From NCBI GenBank assembly GCA_000711775.1, contig ARYC01001207.1, positions 1-64,000 on the forward strand: a DNA stretch of 64,000 bases. Reading direction: 5' to 3'. Every line of letters starts with the position of its first letter. Within the stretch, counting starts at the first letter, position 1. The DNA comes from Oxytricha trifallax. Lineage: Eukaryota > Ciliophora > Spirotrichea > Sporadotrichida > Oxytrichidae. Shown piece after piece: positions 34,983-47,339 of this stretch. Position numbers and translations under genes: made by a program. The notes under the pieces were generated by a model that was not told the DNA's origin, ran no database searches, and saw only the letters and a program-made list of their open reading frames with translations.

Positions 34983-36052
34983 TCAAATTAATTCTTGCAC
35001 ATCCTCCTCAGTCTGGAGGAAATCCTTTGACAATCGTTTTAAATCAGAATTTGAGTTTAAGCTTTTTAGTTATTCCGATTGAAGGTCTCTCTGCTATTTA
35101 TTATCAAGATCACTTCTGCCCATTAAACTCGAATGAGTTGAATTATTGATGTTTTTATTCAAAATCGCTATTATTGCATATGGATCTATCGCATTCACTT
35201 TAATTGTAGCTCTTGCCTCCACCTCTGTTTTCTCGATAAATTTTCTGCGAACCATCTCTGAATTATTTGTAATCGCTAATTGATCCATTATCATTCCTTA
35301 ATGATTCATGAACTGATGAGGATGCTTTACTGTATTTGTTTTCTAAATTATTTGATCTTGGTTTATCATCATCAATCTCACCCTCCTCTCTTTCCTTCTA
35401 TCTTTTGAGTCTTGCCTGTTCATCACGTTCTCGTAAAAACTCTCTCTATTTTTCTATTGCCTTCTGATTTCGTTTTCTCTTCTTGTATTCAATTTGCTCT
35501 TTAAGATATTTCTCTCTGGTCTTTTCAATTCTTCGAAGCACGTCTTGAATCGTAAACTTCCCTCAAATCTGATTCATATTTATAATCTTTAAGAGTTTTA
35601 ATCAATTAAATCACTATGTCGAAAGATTTGTACTCTTTAAGGAAGATAAGGCGTTTTTGCTTGAAAAGCGAAAATAGCACATCCTTGAAATACTCAAATA
35701 GTTCATTGTCAAAATCTAATTGCTTTCTGTTTTATTTCATGTAATCAAGCAAAAGCTGCAATGTTTTATGTTGTTTAGAGCTTTTAAGTGAGGGGTCTTC
35801 TCATAATTTCTGGTAAATGTATTTAAGTTTTTGAATCAGGTCTAGAGAATTGTAGTCTGGCTATTGTTCCTCATTACTTCTAGTGCTGTTTTTCTATGAA
35901 TCATTGGATTATCTCATATACTATTTTTAGGAATCATCTTTATTATTAGAACAATGATTATTTCCTCTCTCATTGGTTTTCTCATCATTTGAGGAGTAAC
36001 CATTAGATTAATCTCTAAATTATTAAAAGGTTTTGGTGCTGTCCTGGCTCAT
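34983..36052 (-). CDS. Charged helical protein of unknown function
   Basis: ATG at 36052 (MSQDSTKTFQQFRDQSN) to TGA at 34983-34985 (EEDVQELI end), about 355 codons. N-terminal ~80 residues are polar Ser/Asn/Gln-rich. A helical domain follows (SLDLIQKLKYIYQK, LLLDYMKQNRKQLDFDNELF, FLKEYKSFDIVIQLIKTLKD). Then comes a strongly basic coiled segment (EYKKRKRNQKAIEKQREFLR, REEGEIDDDKPR). One TGA interrupts the helical domain after YQKL at about 35830, where Trp would be plausible, and one-base frame changes are needed near 35560 and 35290. Family not recognised. The charge pattern suggests a nuclear, possibly RNA-associated protein, which is only a guess. Confidence 0.65.
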
Positions 36053-36209
36053 TATTTCACTTTCAATATTTCCTTTGATATTAATATTTGTATATAAATA
36101 TCATTAAACTAACATTTTGCTCTTCATTCAAATATTCAAATTTGTTATTTATAAAATAAAAATCGTGCTAATTTATTATTTACTTTATTATTAATCTAAT
36201 GTTATATCA

Positions 36210-37392
36210 TCAATCCTTTGACCAGATAATCTAATCAACACCACACATAATAAAAGCTCCAATCAGTCCACTTGATAGTCCAAAGTTTTGTAGCATGCTG
36301 GGTATCTGACTTAAAAATATAGCAGCTAGTGCAGTTTGAACGAGTGACATTAGATTATTGATGCTTTGCACTGGTCCTCCTAATCCCATTGCAAAAGCCT
36401 GACTGAGAGTGACATTTGCACACATACTGAGAAGTGAAGCCCCCACAGATTCTAGTAAATCAGCTGTTTCATACATTCCATTGTCGCGAACATGCAAGAT
36501 AAAGAGGATCATAAGCACAAACATTTGAATCAAGCCGCCGTCGTTGTTTAGTTAAAGGGCGGAGATATGCATGTATTTCACATAGTGACGCATTATTACA
36601 CCGTTTATTGTTATGATTACTCCACATAAAATAGCTAAGAGGATTGAAACTTTCAAGTAATAAGCTTATTCTATAAATTATTAATGGGCAATTAGAGTGT
36701 TATATAATATAAATTCATTCTTCTTCAAGTTTAATATTTTATGGTTGATCAGTTGAAGTATGGGATGGTTTGCCAACACTAATAAGAGCAACAGCTAAAA
36801 TCATAAAAGTCAATCCAATTAAATGTCTCTGACTAAGTTTCTCATCATACAAGAAGTAAAACACAATAAGTATAAATATTTTAATGTTACAATAGCAGAG
36901 ATAATGATGGAAGTGCTGAAAAGTGAAGCAATAATCCCTTAATTAACTTAAGCCAAGATAGCGTCTCATGGTTAAAAACACACTGAAAAATACAGCCACC
37001 TGCACAATGCCTCTCAATAATGGCCCCATTAAGAATGAAACTTTCAATTTTGAGGTATGGGCGTCGAAGAAGGTAGAAGTTTCTCTGTTCCAAAAACTGC
37101 CAGTCATTTGTCTGTTTTACCAGCCAATCACCAAATGATAGATCAGCCAACTCAGCAGGTTGCCAATGAAGAAGGGATAGCCACCCGCTGTTCCAAGTTT
37201 GCTGCTCAAGTGACCTGTCAGGAAGTTGCTGGTGCCAAAGAAGAAGCAAGCCATAAATGTCCATTTCAAATATGCATTCGTGTAACTATAAATTATAGCT
37301 TTAATATAAATATTTAAAATATTTTTAATCGAAACCTTCCTTAGCAAAGGCATATTAATGTTATCATTTAGTGACTGCTGTGTTTCTAACAT
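36210..37392 (-). CDS. Drug/metabolite transporter (EamA-like) membrane protein
   Basis: ATG at 37392 (MLETQQSLNDNINMPLLRK) to TGA at 36210-36212 (IIWSKD end). About ten hydrophobic helices in two repeats: FMACFFFGTSNFLTG, PFFIGNLLSWLIYHLVIGW, LLRGIVQVAVFFSVF, then FYFLYDEKLSQRHLIGLTF followed by ILAVALISVGK (a typical end of the first EamA repeat). The second half has LLAILCGVIITINGVIM, GASLLSMCANVTLSQAFAMG and FGLSSGLIGAFIMCGVD. Substrate unknown; relatives move nucleotide sugars, metabolites or drugs. One base change of frame near 36940-36880 and a short AT-rich interruption near 36680 are present. Confidence 0.8.
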
Positions 37393-37620
37393 TTTATTTT
37401 AAGATATTTTTATTTTGAAATTATGAATTAAAATTGGAAATATTTCAAATATATTAAACCACTAAACTGTATTTTCTATTTAATATTTACCTACTAACTC
37501 CAATAACTTAATTATATAATAATATTAACCAGATTGAGAGAGTGGCGCAATATTTACAGATTAAATTATAATAATTAGTATAAATTTACTTGAATTTTCA
37601 AATTTAATCACTTGTGATTA

Positions 37621-39276
37621 ATGGAACTAAAGAAAGCGAGATTACCCTCCAAACAAAGATCCTCAAACCCCTCGGAGCAAGAACTAGAAATGGATGTAGA
37701 TGGAAATTTTGTAGTAAACAGGAGTAACATCAGGAGAGATAGCAACGTAGATGGAGATGCCAATCAAAGCTAGTAGAGTAATGTGGGAGGATTGATGCCA
37801 AAAGTTGCACCAAATAACTCTTAGAACTAAATAATTCCAGTTGAGGATCAGTATAACCCTACTCCTGGAGGCGCCTATCAACTTATGATGCATGGGTCAG
37901 GGAATCAATAATTCAGCAAATTCAGAAGGCACAAAATAGAGGATAAAAGAGTTTTTATTATGGATGGTAAGTAAAAGAAATACAATTTATGGAATTTATT
38001 CAATTAAATAGGCCGCATAAATGAAGCAAACCATATGTGTTTGAAGTTGACAGTGGAGATGGAGAAAAAGTTAAGATTCTATACAATAAACCAAAAGATT
38101 AGTTCTTCTAATTGCAAGAATCATTGAATGTAAACTCTGTGTTTACGGGAAAAATCAATCATGAGAGGTATATCCAAACTCTTTTTATTTTATCTTTTAC
38201 TATATAGAGGCAAGAATCTTTACAGTGACTGAAATTGATCCAATCTTTTTCTTAATCTGAGCTCTTTGTTAGAACTTGAACTAATCTCAGAAACTCTACT
38301 AAACTCTGTCCTAGATCCTTGACTAAATAATCCAGCTTTCAACTTAGAATGCTGATTCCTTTGATTAATACCAGGTGCAAGAAATAGTGAATCCCATTGT
38401 AATGTAGGATATGTATACAAACGTCACTTAAGCAGCCTTCACTCCCTAGATGCTTAAGGGCTTTCTTGTGAACAGCATGAGAGTTAGGAATTCACTAGCG
38501 AAAGTATGCCAAATCAAAGTTATAAAAATTGATGAAAACGAGCAGATCATGTTACCTGTTTGATGAGGAGAAACTAATCAATCATTTGGTAGAGAAGCAA
38601 AAGCTCCTCAAGAAATTCCTGGCTTCAAGATATTCTCAGCAATAGTAGAAAGCAGACAACTAAATAAATAATTTTTCACCTTAGGATTCTGGTATGATTA
38701 AGCAAGAAGCTAAGCATCAGCAATCTAAAAGTGAAGATGAAGAAATCAAGATGGAGGAGTTGAAATAATCTGATCATTCCCAAGTATACTAGGCCATGTT
38801 TGAAACAATTGAATCTGGTTTTATTGCAGATGAACTACCCTCAAACCTCACTAATAAATTCTTGTTGGCAGTTAAACTCAGTCAGAGTGATGACTTCTTT
38901 GGATTTGATGCAAACATTAACGATAACAATAATGAAAACACAGCAAATAATAGGTACAATAACGGCAACGGTGGTTAAATTGACAGAAAAAGAGCATTTA
39001 ATGATATCAGTACTGGCGATAATAAATAAGCAGCTGATGCCACTAAAGATTCTAATTTTAGAATTAATTTTTGACTATTATTTTAAATTAATTGATTAAC
39101 TTCCTTTGTAAATCTTTTAATGACATGTAATTTCTATTTATTTCAGTAAATTCATCCACTGATAAGGTGCAATCAGGTAAATAAGTTCCACCACAGCCTC
39201 AACAGGTAGAAAATCGCAAACAGCATCTGTCTCAAGTGGCCCACTTAATAAATTCTTCAAGCCGGTTGTTAAATGA
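37621..39276 (+). CDS. RNase H2 subunit B-like protein, scrambled gene
   Basis: ATG at 37621 (MELKKARLPSKQRSSNPSEQ). A 48-nt GT-AG intron near 37969 joins FIMDG to RINEA. Coding continues with KPYVFEVDSGDGEKVKILYN and NVNSVFTGKINHER, then passes through an inverted segment (38221-38411) before resuming at 38412 (YTNVTQAAFTPQMLKG). The C-terminal half has LFDEEKLINHLVEKQKLLKK and ETIESGFIADELPSNLTNKF, resembling the helical part of RNase H2 subunit B. The end GPLNKFFKPVVK looks like a PCNA-binding (PIP) box, as subunit B of other eukaryotes has. Stop TGA at 39274-39276 after an AT-rich interruption at 39072-39145. The assignment is by pattern only; a frame slip occurs near 38560. Confidence 0.55.
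38221..38411 (-). CDS. Inverted MDS of the RNase H2B-like gene
   Basis: On the minus strand these 191 bp read PTLQWDSLFLAPGINQRNQH ... EISSSSNKELRLRKRLDQFQ without a stop, while the plus strand has stops in this stretch. Joining with pointer TAT (38169-38171; minus strand of 38409-38411) and pointer TGTA (minus strand of 38221-38224; 38412-38415) gives one frame on both sides: INHERY into PTLQWD, and DQFQSL into YTNVTQ. The pointers are short, so the exact joins are less certain than for the CDPK. Confidence 0.75.
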
Positions 39277-39429
39277 TATATAATTGAAATTATTTGTAGT
39301 TTGAGATTGATTATTGTTGGATTTATTGATAAAATCATTAATATTATTGAGTCCTAATTTTCATTATATTTATTTTATGTTTTAATCTAACAAAATCCTT
39401 TTATTTTAAATATATTAATCATATCATTA

Positions 39430-41964
39430 ATGGAAAATATAACGACATCAACAGCTGGTGGAGTAAATAATAACTCATATCACTAGCAACAATAAGACAG
39501 TAGGTAAAAATCAAATAATCTAACGAATGATTTCTCATCAAGAATTATGGGGTTGAAAAAGGCAGCAGCTGCCAGGAAAAACACCAAGAATATCAATAAA
39601 AAGGATAAACATTAGATTCATAGTCAACTCAGCAATTACAGTCAGGTGATGGTTGAAAATGGCAATAAAAATATGATGAATCACAGCAATATGTCAATTG
39701 AAGAACCCAATATTATGAACACTAATTCTGGTGGAATACAGCTGCCATTGGACTCGAATCAATTTGGTACTAGATTTAAACATTGTCCCGTATTTATGAG
39801 AGTTTATATAAAAGTTTGTTTATTTTAGTAGTGTAGGAAGAATAAACTCATAGTAGCCGAGATAAGGAGGGCAGCAATCGAGTAGAGCCAATAAACAAAG
39901 GAAAAGTGCACATTTATCCAGTAGAGAAGAAAATAAAACCAGACAGCATAGCAACTTGAGTAGAATGCCAATGAATTTCAAGACTCATATGAAAACAAGC
40001 AAATTGTTAATTAATCTAATGGGTTCAATCAAGCTGCTAGCAACAATATAGAGATGAAGCGTAGTAAAGCACGGATAAAGGAACTGCAGAAGCATGTGGA
40101 TGTGTCAGGTGGTGTTAGCAATTCTCACAACATAATTAATCCAAATAAGCTGTACCAGAATATGAACTCTAACTAAATGATGATGGTAAACCAAACATGT
40201 CTACCTAGTGAACTTTGCCAATAATAACTTCGATTCTGCAAAGAAACCCCAAGTTCCAGGAAGTTTGTCTAGACAGCAAACTTTCAATCAAGAAGAAGTC
40301 ATTATAGCAAGAAGTAACCTGGGAGCAAGTTAACAACGCAAGAGACAGTAGTAGCAGCAAGATTCATCAGTGTAAAGCAGGAAGTCATAAAATTTCTAGG
40401 TTTACGATTCATTTAATGCAATTGATACTAGCAAGGGATCTTAAAACATAGCAGGCTAATTCTTTAAAGGAAAGCTTAGTGGCACGAGAAAAAGTTAATC
40501 AACTGGCAGATCTGGCATGAGTACAAAACTTTTTTAGTTTTCATTTCTTTAACATCAATTGAACGCAAGCCAAAATAAAAGACAAATCTAGGAAGTAAAC
40601 AACCACATAATGGGGTTAGTCTAGCAATAAACCAATCGCTACAATTCTCAGATAGATAGCTTCAGAAATACAAAGAGTTAAATTAATCCCATGATAAACT
40701 AACAATCATTATATCAATCGAATCCAAATTCTGTGCCATAGAGGAAGTATCAAGATTTTGTATAAAGTTTATCTGAATTATGTTCCCAATCAAGCAGTGT
40801 ATAACGCTTCATAAGATTAAAATATGATTTAACAATAGAAAATGCAGACACCAAATGGAATTGCTTTATCTCCAAATTTGTAGAAAGATCTTAAACCACT
40901 AAAAAAAATTCAAAGTTTTATATAGAAAAAAATAATAAAATCATGATTTAGTTTAGTAAAAAATTATTCAAATCAAATAAAAATATTAAAGATAAGAAAA
41001 AGAATATTAGAGATATATCCCTAATTAATTCATTTATTAATATTAATTGATTATTTTTTTAGAAAAAATGATCGAACAATTAAATTATTTTTTAGACTTT
41101 TAAGTTTTATCTGTTTTTATTAAATAATAAAGGTCTTTATAATGGTAAATAGACACAATAATTTGGTACAGAAAAATAGAAAAAAATTGTCTAAAGGGCA
41201 AAACAGTAACAGTAATCACCACACTTCTAAGTAATAATGGAAATAATATTAATATATTAAATCAAGCAAATAACAGTGCTTTACTTGGTGGAATTTAAGA
41301 GCTCCGACTGATAAACAGTCACAATAACACAACAGCCTTGGTGAAGCAGTTTTCTGGTGACTAGTAATCACAGTCTCCTTCAAAAACACTCAGAATTACA
41401 ACAATCTCTATGGTTCAAGCAAGAACAGTATCCAGAAGCAAGGCAATAAGACACTGGGCACTTAGCAACAAATGTCGATATACAACCATTCTAATGGCTC
41501 TAAAATGTCAACAATGGGTAGTGCAGCAAACACCTACTACAAATTGAATGGGATGGCAGCCACTACTCAAGTGCACAACAATTTCCATACTAGCAGCTTG
41601 GAGCAGTACAACTAGCATCAATTTGCCTCAATCAACCAATCCATGTTAATGCGAAATCTTAACATGTCCATTCTCAATGGAGAACTAGAGAATGAAACAT
41701 CATTGGAGGACATGCACATGTTCTTTGTTGCTTTTAATAAAAGATAGAAACGAATAGTATGTGGGGTTGAGGATGATTTACTCGGAGAACATGAAAATAA
41801 GGGATATTTATACATTATATAGCTGTTTTTATGAAAATACAAGAATGTTAAACGATTAGGCATAAGAAGTAATGATTGTGGATGGAGAGTAGTAATAGCC
41901 ATAATATCAAATACCACCTCCTGTCACAGTAGTACAGCTAGATGAAGAAATAGATTTAGAATGA
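39430..41964 (+). CDS. N/Q-rich protein of unknown function
   Basis: ATG at 39430 (MENITTSTAGGVNNNSYHQQ) to TGA at 41962-41964 (VTVVQLDEEIDLE end). Rich in Asn, Gln, Ser and Lys throughout, e.g. GLKKAAAARKNTKNINKKDK, QLSNYSQVMVENGNKNMMN and KRSKARIKELQKHVDVSGG. A 66-nt GT-AG intron near 39768-39833 joins NQF to VVQEEQ. The AT-rich stretch 40930-41200 is probably an IES. The last ~100 codons (SINQSMLMRNLNMSILNGE, MHMFFVAFNKRQKRIVCGVE) are less repetitive and may be a folded domain. Several frame changes are needed. No family recognised. Confidence 0.6.
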
Positions 41965-42129
41965 AAGTTCTCTATATATTTTTACTCTTATTGTTAAGGA
42001 TTTAATATTATTAACTATAAATAAAAATAATTATGTCAAAAATTAAATCAATTAGTTTTAGTATTATCACAGTTTTCTCTCATATTCTTTAAATTTAATG
42101 AGCATCTCTAGGCATATTGGTTAATTTTA

Positions 42130-43832
42130 TCAATCAGTCTTTGATCTTAGTTAAAATATTATGTATTAAAATATAAAAATATTTCTTTTGGTTATACTTA
42201 GTATCTAATAATTCTAGCTAATATTTATCTATGACATATCATTAAAACCACCAACACCACTTCTATCGTTAATTGACTTGTTCATGTAATTCTGAATATG
42301 AGTGACTTTAGAGGTATGATCTATGTTATAAGTGAAATCCTTCAAAAGCGAATTTTCCTCCATCAACATATCAACTTGTTAACCCAAATCAAGGACGTGT
42401 TTGTGGTATTCATTATTTTAAGTTTAAAGTGTCTGCACGTCATTACTCAGTGTCAATTTACTCAAGTTTAATCCTTAAGCATTTTAATAGACTTATGTAA
42501 ATTTTCTATAATACAGATTTGCTTTCTTGATTGAATCATTTATGCAACGTTTCTGTAAATTAAATATTCTCTCTTTCTTCCTATATTCTTCTAACTAGGT
42601 ATGCGCTTTCTGTTTTTAGGAACTTAGCTTTTTCACAATAGATTTAATAGTTCTTAGGCTTTTTTCTAAATAATCAATTTTTTAGTTTTCATTATTTGAA
42701 TTTTAGCCCTTAATCTCATTCGCTTGAACTTTAGCAAGTTTTTTTAGTTCAACTATAAGACCTTTGTTTTTTTAAGACTCCAAAGAATCATTTGTTCATT
42801 ATAGATTTATAAAATATCTTAAAACTCTGATTACTGCTAAAAATGCAGTACTCTTTTTTGGAGATGCTTGTTTTACAAGGCTAATTGATCAATGTTTAAT
42901 TCATATTTCAAGCGAGTTTCTTGCTTTTCATTTATAAGGTTTTAAATTTCGATTTATTTATTCTGCAAAAGCACAGATTAATCTCGAATAATCAATTGCT
43001 AATCATCAGATTAGCGTTTCAGCACGATATAGTCTTACAATAATTTTTGGTAAGATTAATATTCATGCTAATCAAGAGTGTTGGTCATAGTGTAGGGGTA
43101 AAGAGATGGTTGATTTTTTTGTTATTAAGAGGAATTTTATAATTAAGGCTAATGATTAAGTGTATTTAAACGTTGCTGATTATTTTCATCGAGTAAAGTC
43201 TCTGAAGATGGATGATTTAGAATTGTACGATTGTAATTCTAAAAGGGATTCCCATCAATTCCAAGATTTTGATAGTTTATTTAAGATTATGTATTGTCAT
43301 TATCGAGAATATTACCTGGATTGATACTTTGCTAGAAGGTTCAATTTAAACTGTTTAATTAGGGTTTACTTGAAACTGATGAAGGTTAATATAATGAAGT
43401 TCCAGCATGTATGTTTTAAGGCATGGGCTGAAAAGTTTCTTTGAAGTTACTGTTCTAACTCCCGCTCATTAGCATCTGCTACTATTATTGATGTTACTTG
43501 ATTTCTTTCTATGCAACTAGAAGAACCTCATGTTTTTAGTTTATGAAACTATGATAAATTTACTTGGATGCATTTTCAATTTTAGACATCAAATCACATA
43601 TCTCACCCTTAATTTCTCTCATTTTACCAACTCTTTCTCTACTTGTTGGTGTCTTTTAAGCCTGCTATTGTTTCTACAAGTTACTATGATTGTTAGGTGA
43701 TTTTGATTGTAATCTTGATCTATTCTAAGCTGATAATTAAATGTCATCGTCTTATCTGAGATTAGATACAATTTCATTTGATTTTCTAACGTTATCTTTT
43801 GCTTCTTTCATTTCAAATTTTATTAAATTCAT
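42130..43832 (-). CDS. Coiled-coil protein
   Basis: ATG at 43832 (MNLIKFEMKEAKDNVRKSNE) to TGA at 42130-42132. Nearly the whole length is heptad-like: VGKMREIKGEICDLMSKIEN, NFKETFQPMP as a short break, then LENYRKKERIFNLQKRCIND, QVDMLMEENSLLKDFTYNID and a C-terminal KVTHIQNYMNKSINDRSGVG. No catalytic motif, no membrane helix. The final ~30 codons before TGA are AT-rich and may not be real coding. Long coiled coils in ciliates often belong to basal-body or cytoskeletal proteins, but nothing specific is visible. Confidence 0.6.
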
Positions 43833-44033
43833 AACATTAAGCAAAAGATTAATTATATATAATGATTTTAATGGAGAATCAGACAATAGTAAAAAAGAAA
43901 TTTACTTTATGTTTTTATCCAATTAATTGTAAACTTGAGTAAATCTTGAACGCATAAGAGTATTTTTGTACTTATTCGCTATTCATAGAAAAGCTAATCA
44001 TCTTAATGAGAATGCCTGTGTGTCTAAAGACGA

Positions 44034-46177
44034 TCACTGGAAGATGCTGTCTGAAACGAAACCATTGCAGATCATATTAATGACAACAACCAAATTGTTG
44101 TTGTGCTTCTTCAACATACCATAGTTTACATCGAAGTTAGTCAAGCCTGCCTTCATCAAGTACATCAAGTTTTCTCTCATCTCAAGCTTGAGACCTTGAG
44201 TTTTGTCAATTGCAGTAAGATAGATGATTTGATCTTGGTTTTGTTGGCTAAGACCTTAAGACTTCTTGAGCTCCTCTTCATCATCCTTCTTGTCTTCGAT
44301 GAGTGGTTCGACTTCCTCATCGATCTTTGGGACAACAATTAAGGAGACTTACTCTTGACCAAGGTTTGTATCCTCAACAAGTTTTTCAACTTCTTGCTCA
44401 ACTAACTCTTCGATCTGTGATTTGTTCAAACCAACAGCTGGGTCATCAAGTCCACTCATAAGGTTTGAAATCGTTTCCTTCAAGTTTTCTTTCTCTTGGA
44501 GAGCATTTTTCTTCTCAAGGTTGATGAAATCTTACTCAAGTTATTTTTGCATCTCTTCATACTTGTTTCCAATTTCTTCAAATTGAAGTGGTTAGATTTC
44601 ATCGTTTTGTCTGTTGGCAGAGAATTCAGATGGCTTACTGAGAAGGCTTGATCTTTCTTCATGAGATTTCTGAAGGGATTTGTGAGACTTAACTGAGCTT
44701 ACTGGGTTAATAAAGCTTGGCTTAATCATTTCTTTTGGCTCATCAGCTTAGACAAGAATATCACACCAGACTTTCGACCCAAATCTGTGGTTGTCACCAT
44801 GAACAAATCTGAAGAATGCGCAGTTTTTTCCAGTTTGTTAGGGAGCTTGTAGCTCAACAGCAACAGTAAGTTCAACTCCTGGGCGAACTGGGCCATTGAC
44901 AATTTGAGTAACTGCCTTCAAGTCATCTCCATTTGTTTAAATGAAGAGTGCATCCTCTGGCCAGTCAGTTTCGCCGTTTTTTCTGAAAGTCCAAGACTTA
45001 ATGAATACTTGACCTGGTTTGACAAGGTATCTATCGCCAAAGTTTCTTTCACAAATCTGGCACTGTAATTAACTTTCTTCTCAGCAAATTTTTTCCCTCT
45101 TGATCTCATGCTTGAAGAATTATTGATATATTAAGAGGAAGTTTAGGACTGATTAACTTATGAAAGTTATTGACTTTAGTTTACATCAATATCAATGCTT
45201 TGGTATGAAAGTTGGCATTGAACTGAAAGCTGGAGCTTATTCGGCTTTTCTGATCTTCAACATAGGGTGAGAATGAGGCTTTTCAGCTTCACATTTTTCA
45301 CAGAAATCAAAGTCAGTTCATACGCTGCTCTTATATCTGATTCCAGTGATTGGGCTTGTTTCATAACCATCGCATGCAACGTTGTTGTGAACTTAGGCTT
45401 GTTGGTCAGCAGCTTTCTTTCCAAGGTAGTCAACCATATATCTCTAGAAAGTTTGAGTAGTATATGATTTAATCTCATCCTTGATTACTTTGACTAATTC
45501 GCCGAAGATTTAGCTGTTAATAGTACCAGATCCATTACATTTCTGCAAGGAAGGACACTTCTGTTGACTTTTGTACCGTCACATCTGAAGCAAACAATGG
45601 CTTCGTCATTTTTCATGGATTCTTCTTCCTTTTCTGTTTTGATAATTTGGCAATTAATTTCTTGTTCAATAACCTCAGCATGGAACTGGCTGCCTTTACT
45701 TTCGGTTTAAATGTGACTATCACATCCAACTTCCTTGACATCCTTTTGAATTTGAGAGCCGATTTCATGAGTGTCAACAACAGCGTTAAGTTACTTTTCG
45801 TCATTTCCAACACTTTGAGTTTTGATACTCACACTGTTAAATCCTACTAGGTTATTTACATCAGTGGCAGCATTGTTGGAATAAATATCATCATTACCAA
45901 TACCAACTGAGCTTGATGGTGGGTTTCTTTGAGTCAAAGCTCTTTTATCGTGTCTGATCTCCTCAAAGTCGTAGCTGATGCCTATGTTTTGTCTTGGAGT
46001 TTGATTGGCATACTCGAATGGGTGTTAATTACTGCCAATGATGTTGGCACCAATTCCTCCTGACATTAAGTTTCTTCCCGATGACATTTGCATCATTTGG
46101 TTCATGTTCAGTGAAGAGTGCATTGAGAGATCTGGATCAATAGACATTTAGTATATTTGATTTAACTTTTGAATTTT
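44034..46177 (-). CDS. NBR1/p62-like selective autophagy receptor, main MDS
   Basis: Open from 46177 into MSIDPDLSMHSSLNMNQ and on to TGA at 44034-44036. Domains in order: Cys-rich stretch (VCFRCDGTKV, CPSLQKCNGSG), a ZZ-type zinc finger (VACDGYETSPITGIRYK, DFCEKCEAEKPHSHPM), and the FW (four-Trp, NBR1) domain (FGDRYLVKPGQVFIKSWTFR, NGETDWPEDALF, FGSKVWCDILVQ). Acidic and coiled segments follow, then a UBA-like end (MYLMKAGLTNFDVNYGMLKK, NLVVVINMICNGF). Receptors of this family link ubiquitinated cargo to autophagosomes. The missing N-terminal PB1 domain is found at 52923-53144. Three zinc ligands of the ZZ finger are altered (Cys to Tyr, Ser and TGA). A lost A in an A-run near 45060 and frame slips near 45590 and 45480 are present. 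Confidence 0.9.
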
Positions 46178-46204
46178 AAATTAATTACAACTAAATACTA
46201 CAAA

Positions 46205-47068
46205 AATAATATCTAAAACTTAATTTCCAATAGTGGTCCAGTTCTATCTCAAATTATGCTATTTTCCAAACACTTCCAAGTAGGGCCCATTTGGAACGAG
46301 CCTCTCCACGATTTCATTAATTTCATCTGGCTTTTGGTAAGCTTCCCTCATCGGGCTCACTATAACATTCAAGCTTTGTCTAAATTTTGTTAACTGCTTT
46401 TGTTCTCTTATTTACCTTTTACACCGACTAAGCACAGTTCCATACCGTTGTGAAGATACCTTCCTGGCCCTTAAAAGATGTTGCCCTTCTTATCTAATTT
46501 TACCCATGTGATTTTTTCCACCCACCTATATCGGGGGAGCTTGAAAAAGTCTAGCGCCACTTGTGGCTTACCATTAGTCACCCACATGAAAATAAACCCT
46601 TCATCTTATACCAAGTTTATCGGAATATTTATAATCTTGCTGTCCGAGAGAACATTGTAACCCAAGTTCAGCATAGTTGAGTCCCAAGGTGGATCCATGA
46701 TGATGACTCTAAATAGATTACCGTCTCTTTGCAGCTGCCTTGATCACAAAGTCGTCAACACAGTATATTATGTCACATCACACTTCACAGGGTTGGGAGG
46801 TCTGTTCTAGTTCATATCGGGAATATTTTAGTTTGCGAGGTTTTGTAATTCTTGAATTTATTATTATTATTTGAGCTTTTCTTCGCAGTCCTTTTTGTGC
46901 CTACTTAACGATTGCTGATAACCATATCTGTTGAAGCATTTGTCACATACATACTTCTTTGCTAAGTACTCTTCAACTTTAACCATAGCATGCTCTCTCG
47001 TAGTATTTATATGTTGCATATCTGTTGCCTTCATAATTACAGTTTGAGACTGGACAACCATAAGCCAT
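46205..47068 (-). CDS. MT-A70 family adenine-N6 methyltransferase
   Basis: ATG at 47068 (MAYGCPVSNCNYEGNRYATY). Two Cys/His clusters, the second a C2HC-like finger (YVCDKCFNRYGYQQSLSRHK). The MT-A70 core follows: FRVIIMDPPWDSTMLNLGYN with the catalytic DPPW, then GFIFMWVTNGKPQVALDFF, KITWVKLDKKGNIFQG and GRYLHNGMELCLVGVKG. The end is typical: MREAYQKPDEINEIVERLVP, LEVFGK and NWTTIGNQ. Ciliate members include the MTA1-type DNA 6mA methyltransferase and RNA m6A enzymes; motif reading alone does not separate them, though intact DPPW argues for a catalytic subunit. Frame slips near 46985, 46760 and 46400. No TGA separates its 3' end from the NBR1-like MDS, so its true stop is not in view. Confidence 0.88.
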
Positions 47069-47339
47069 TTTTAAATCTGTATAAATAAATTTATTTTTAT
47101 AAAACTAGTTGCTTCAAAAAAAATACTTACCATTGATAAGTCAAAAATAAAAATCTATGTCAAAATTTGTACATTGATAATTTTTATATACAATTGGTGG
47201 AGGTTCTAATATCGTGAGAATAGTTTATGTTGAAAATTTTATATGAATTGATTTTATATTTAATAATTATTAATTATGAAATTAATTACTTTAAAATAAT
47301 TACTATTTATTATTGATTTGAGGTTTCCTGAAAGATTTA
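47069..47339. other. AT-rich intergenic stretch
   Basis: Separates the methyltransferase start from the transposase frame. No inverted terminal repeat of the neighbouring transposase was recognised here. Confidence 0.35.
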
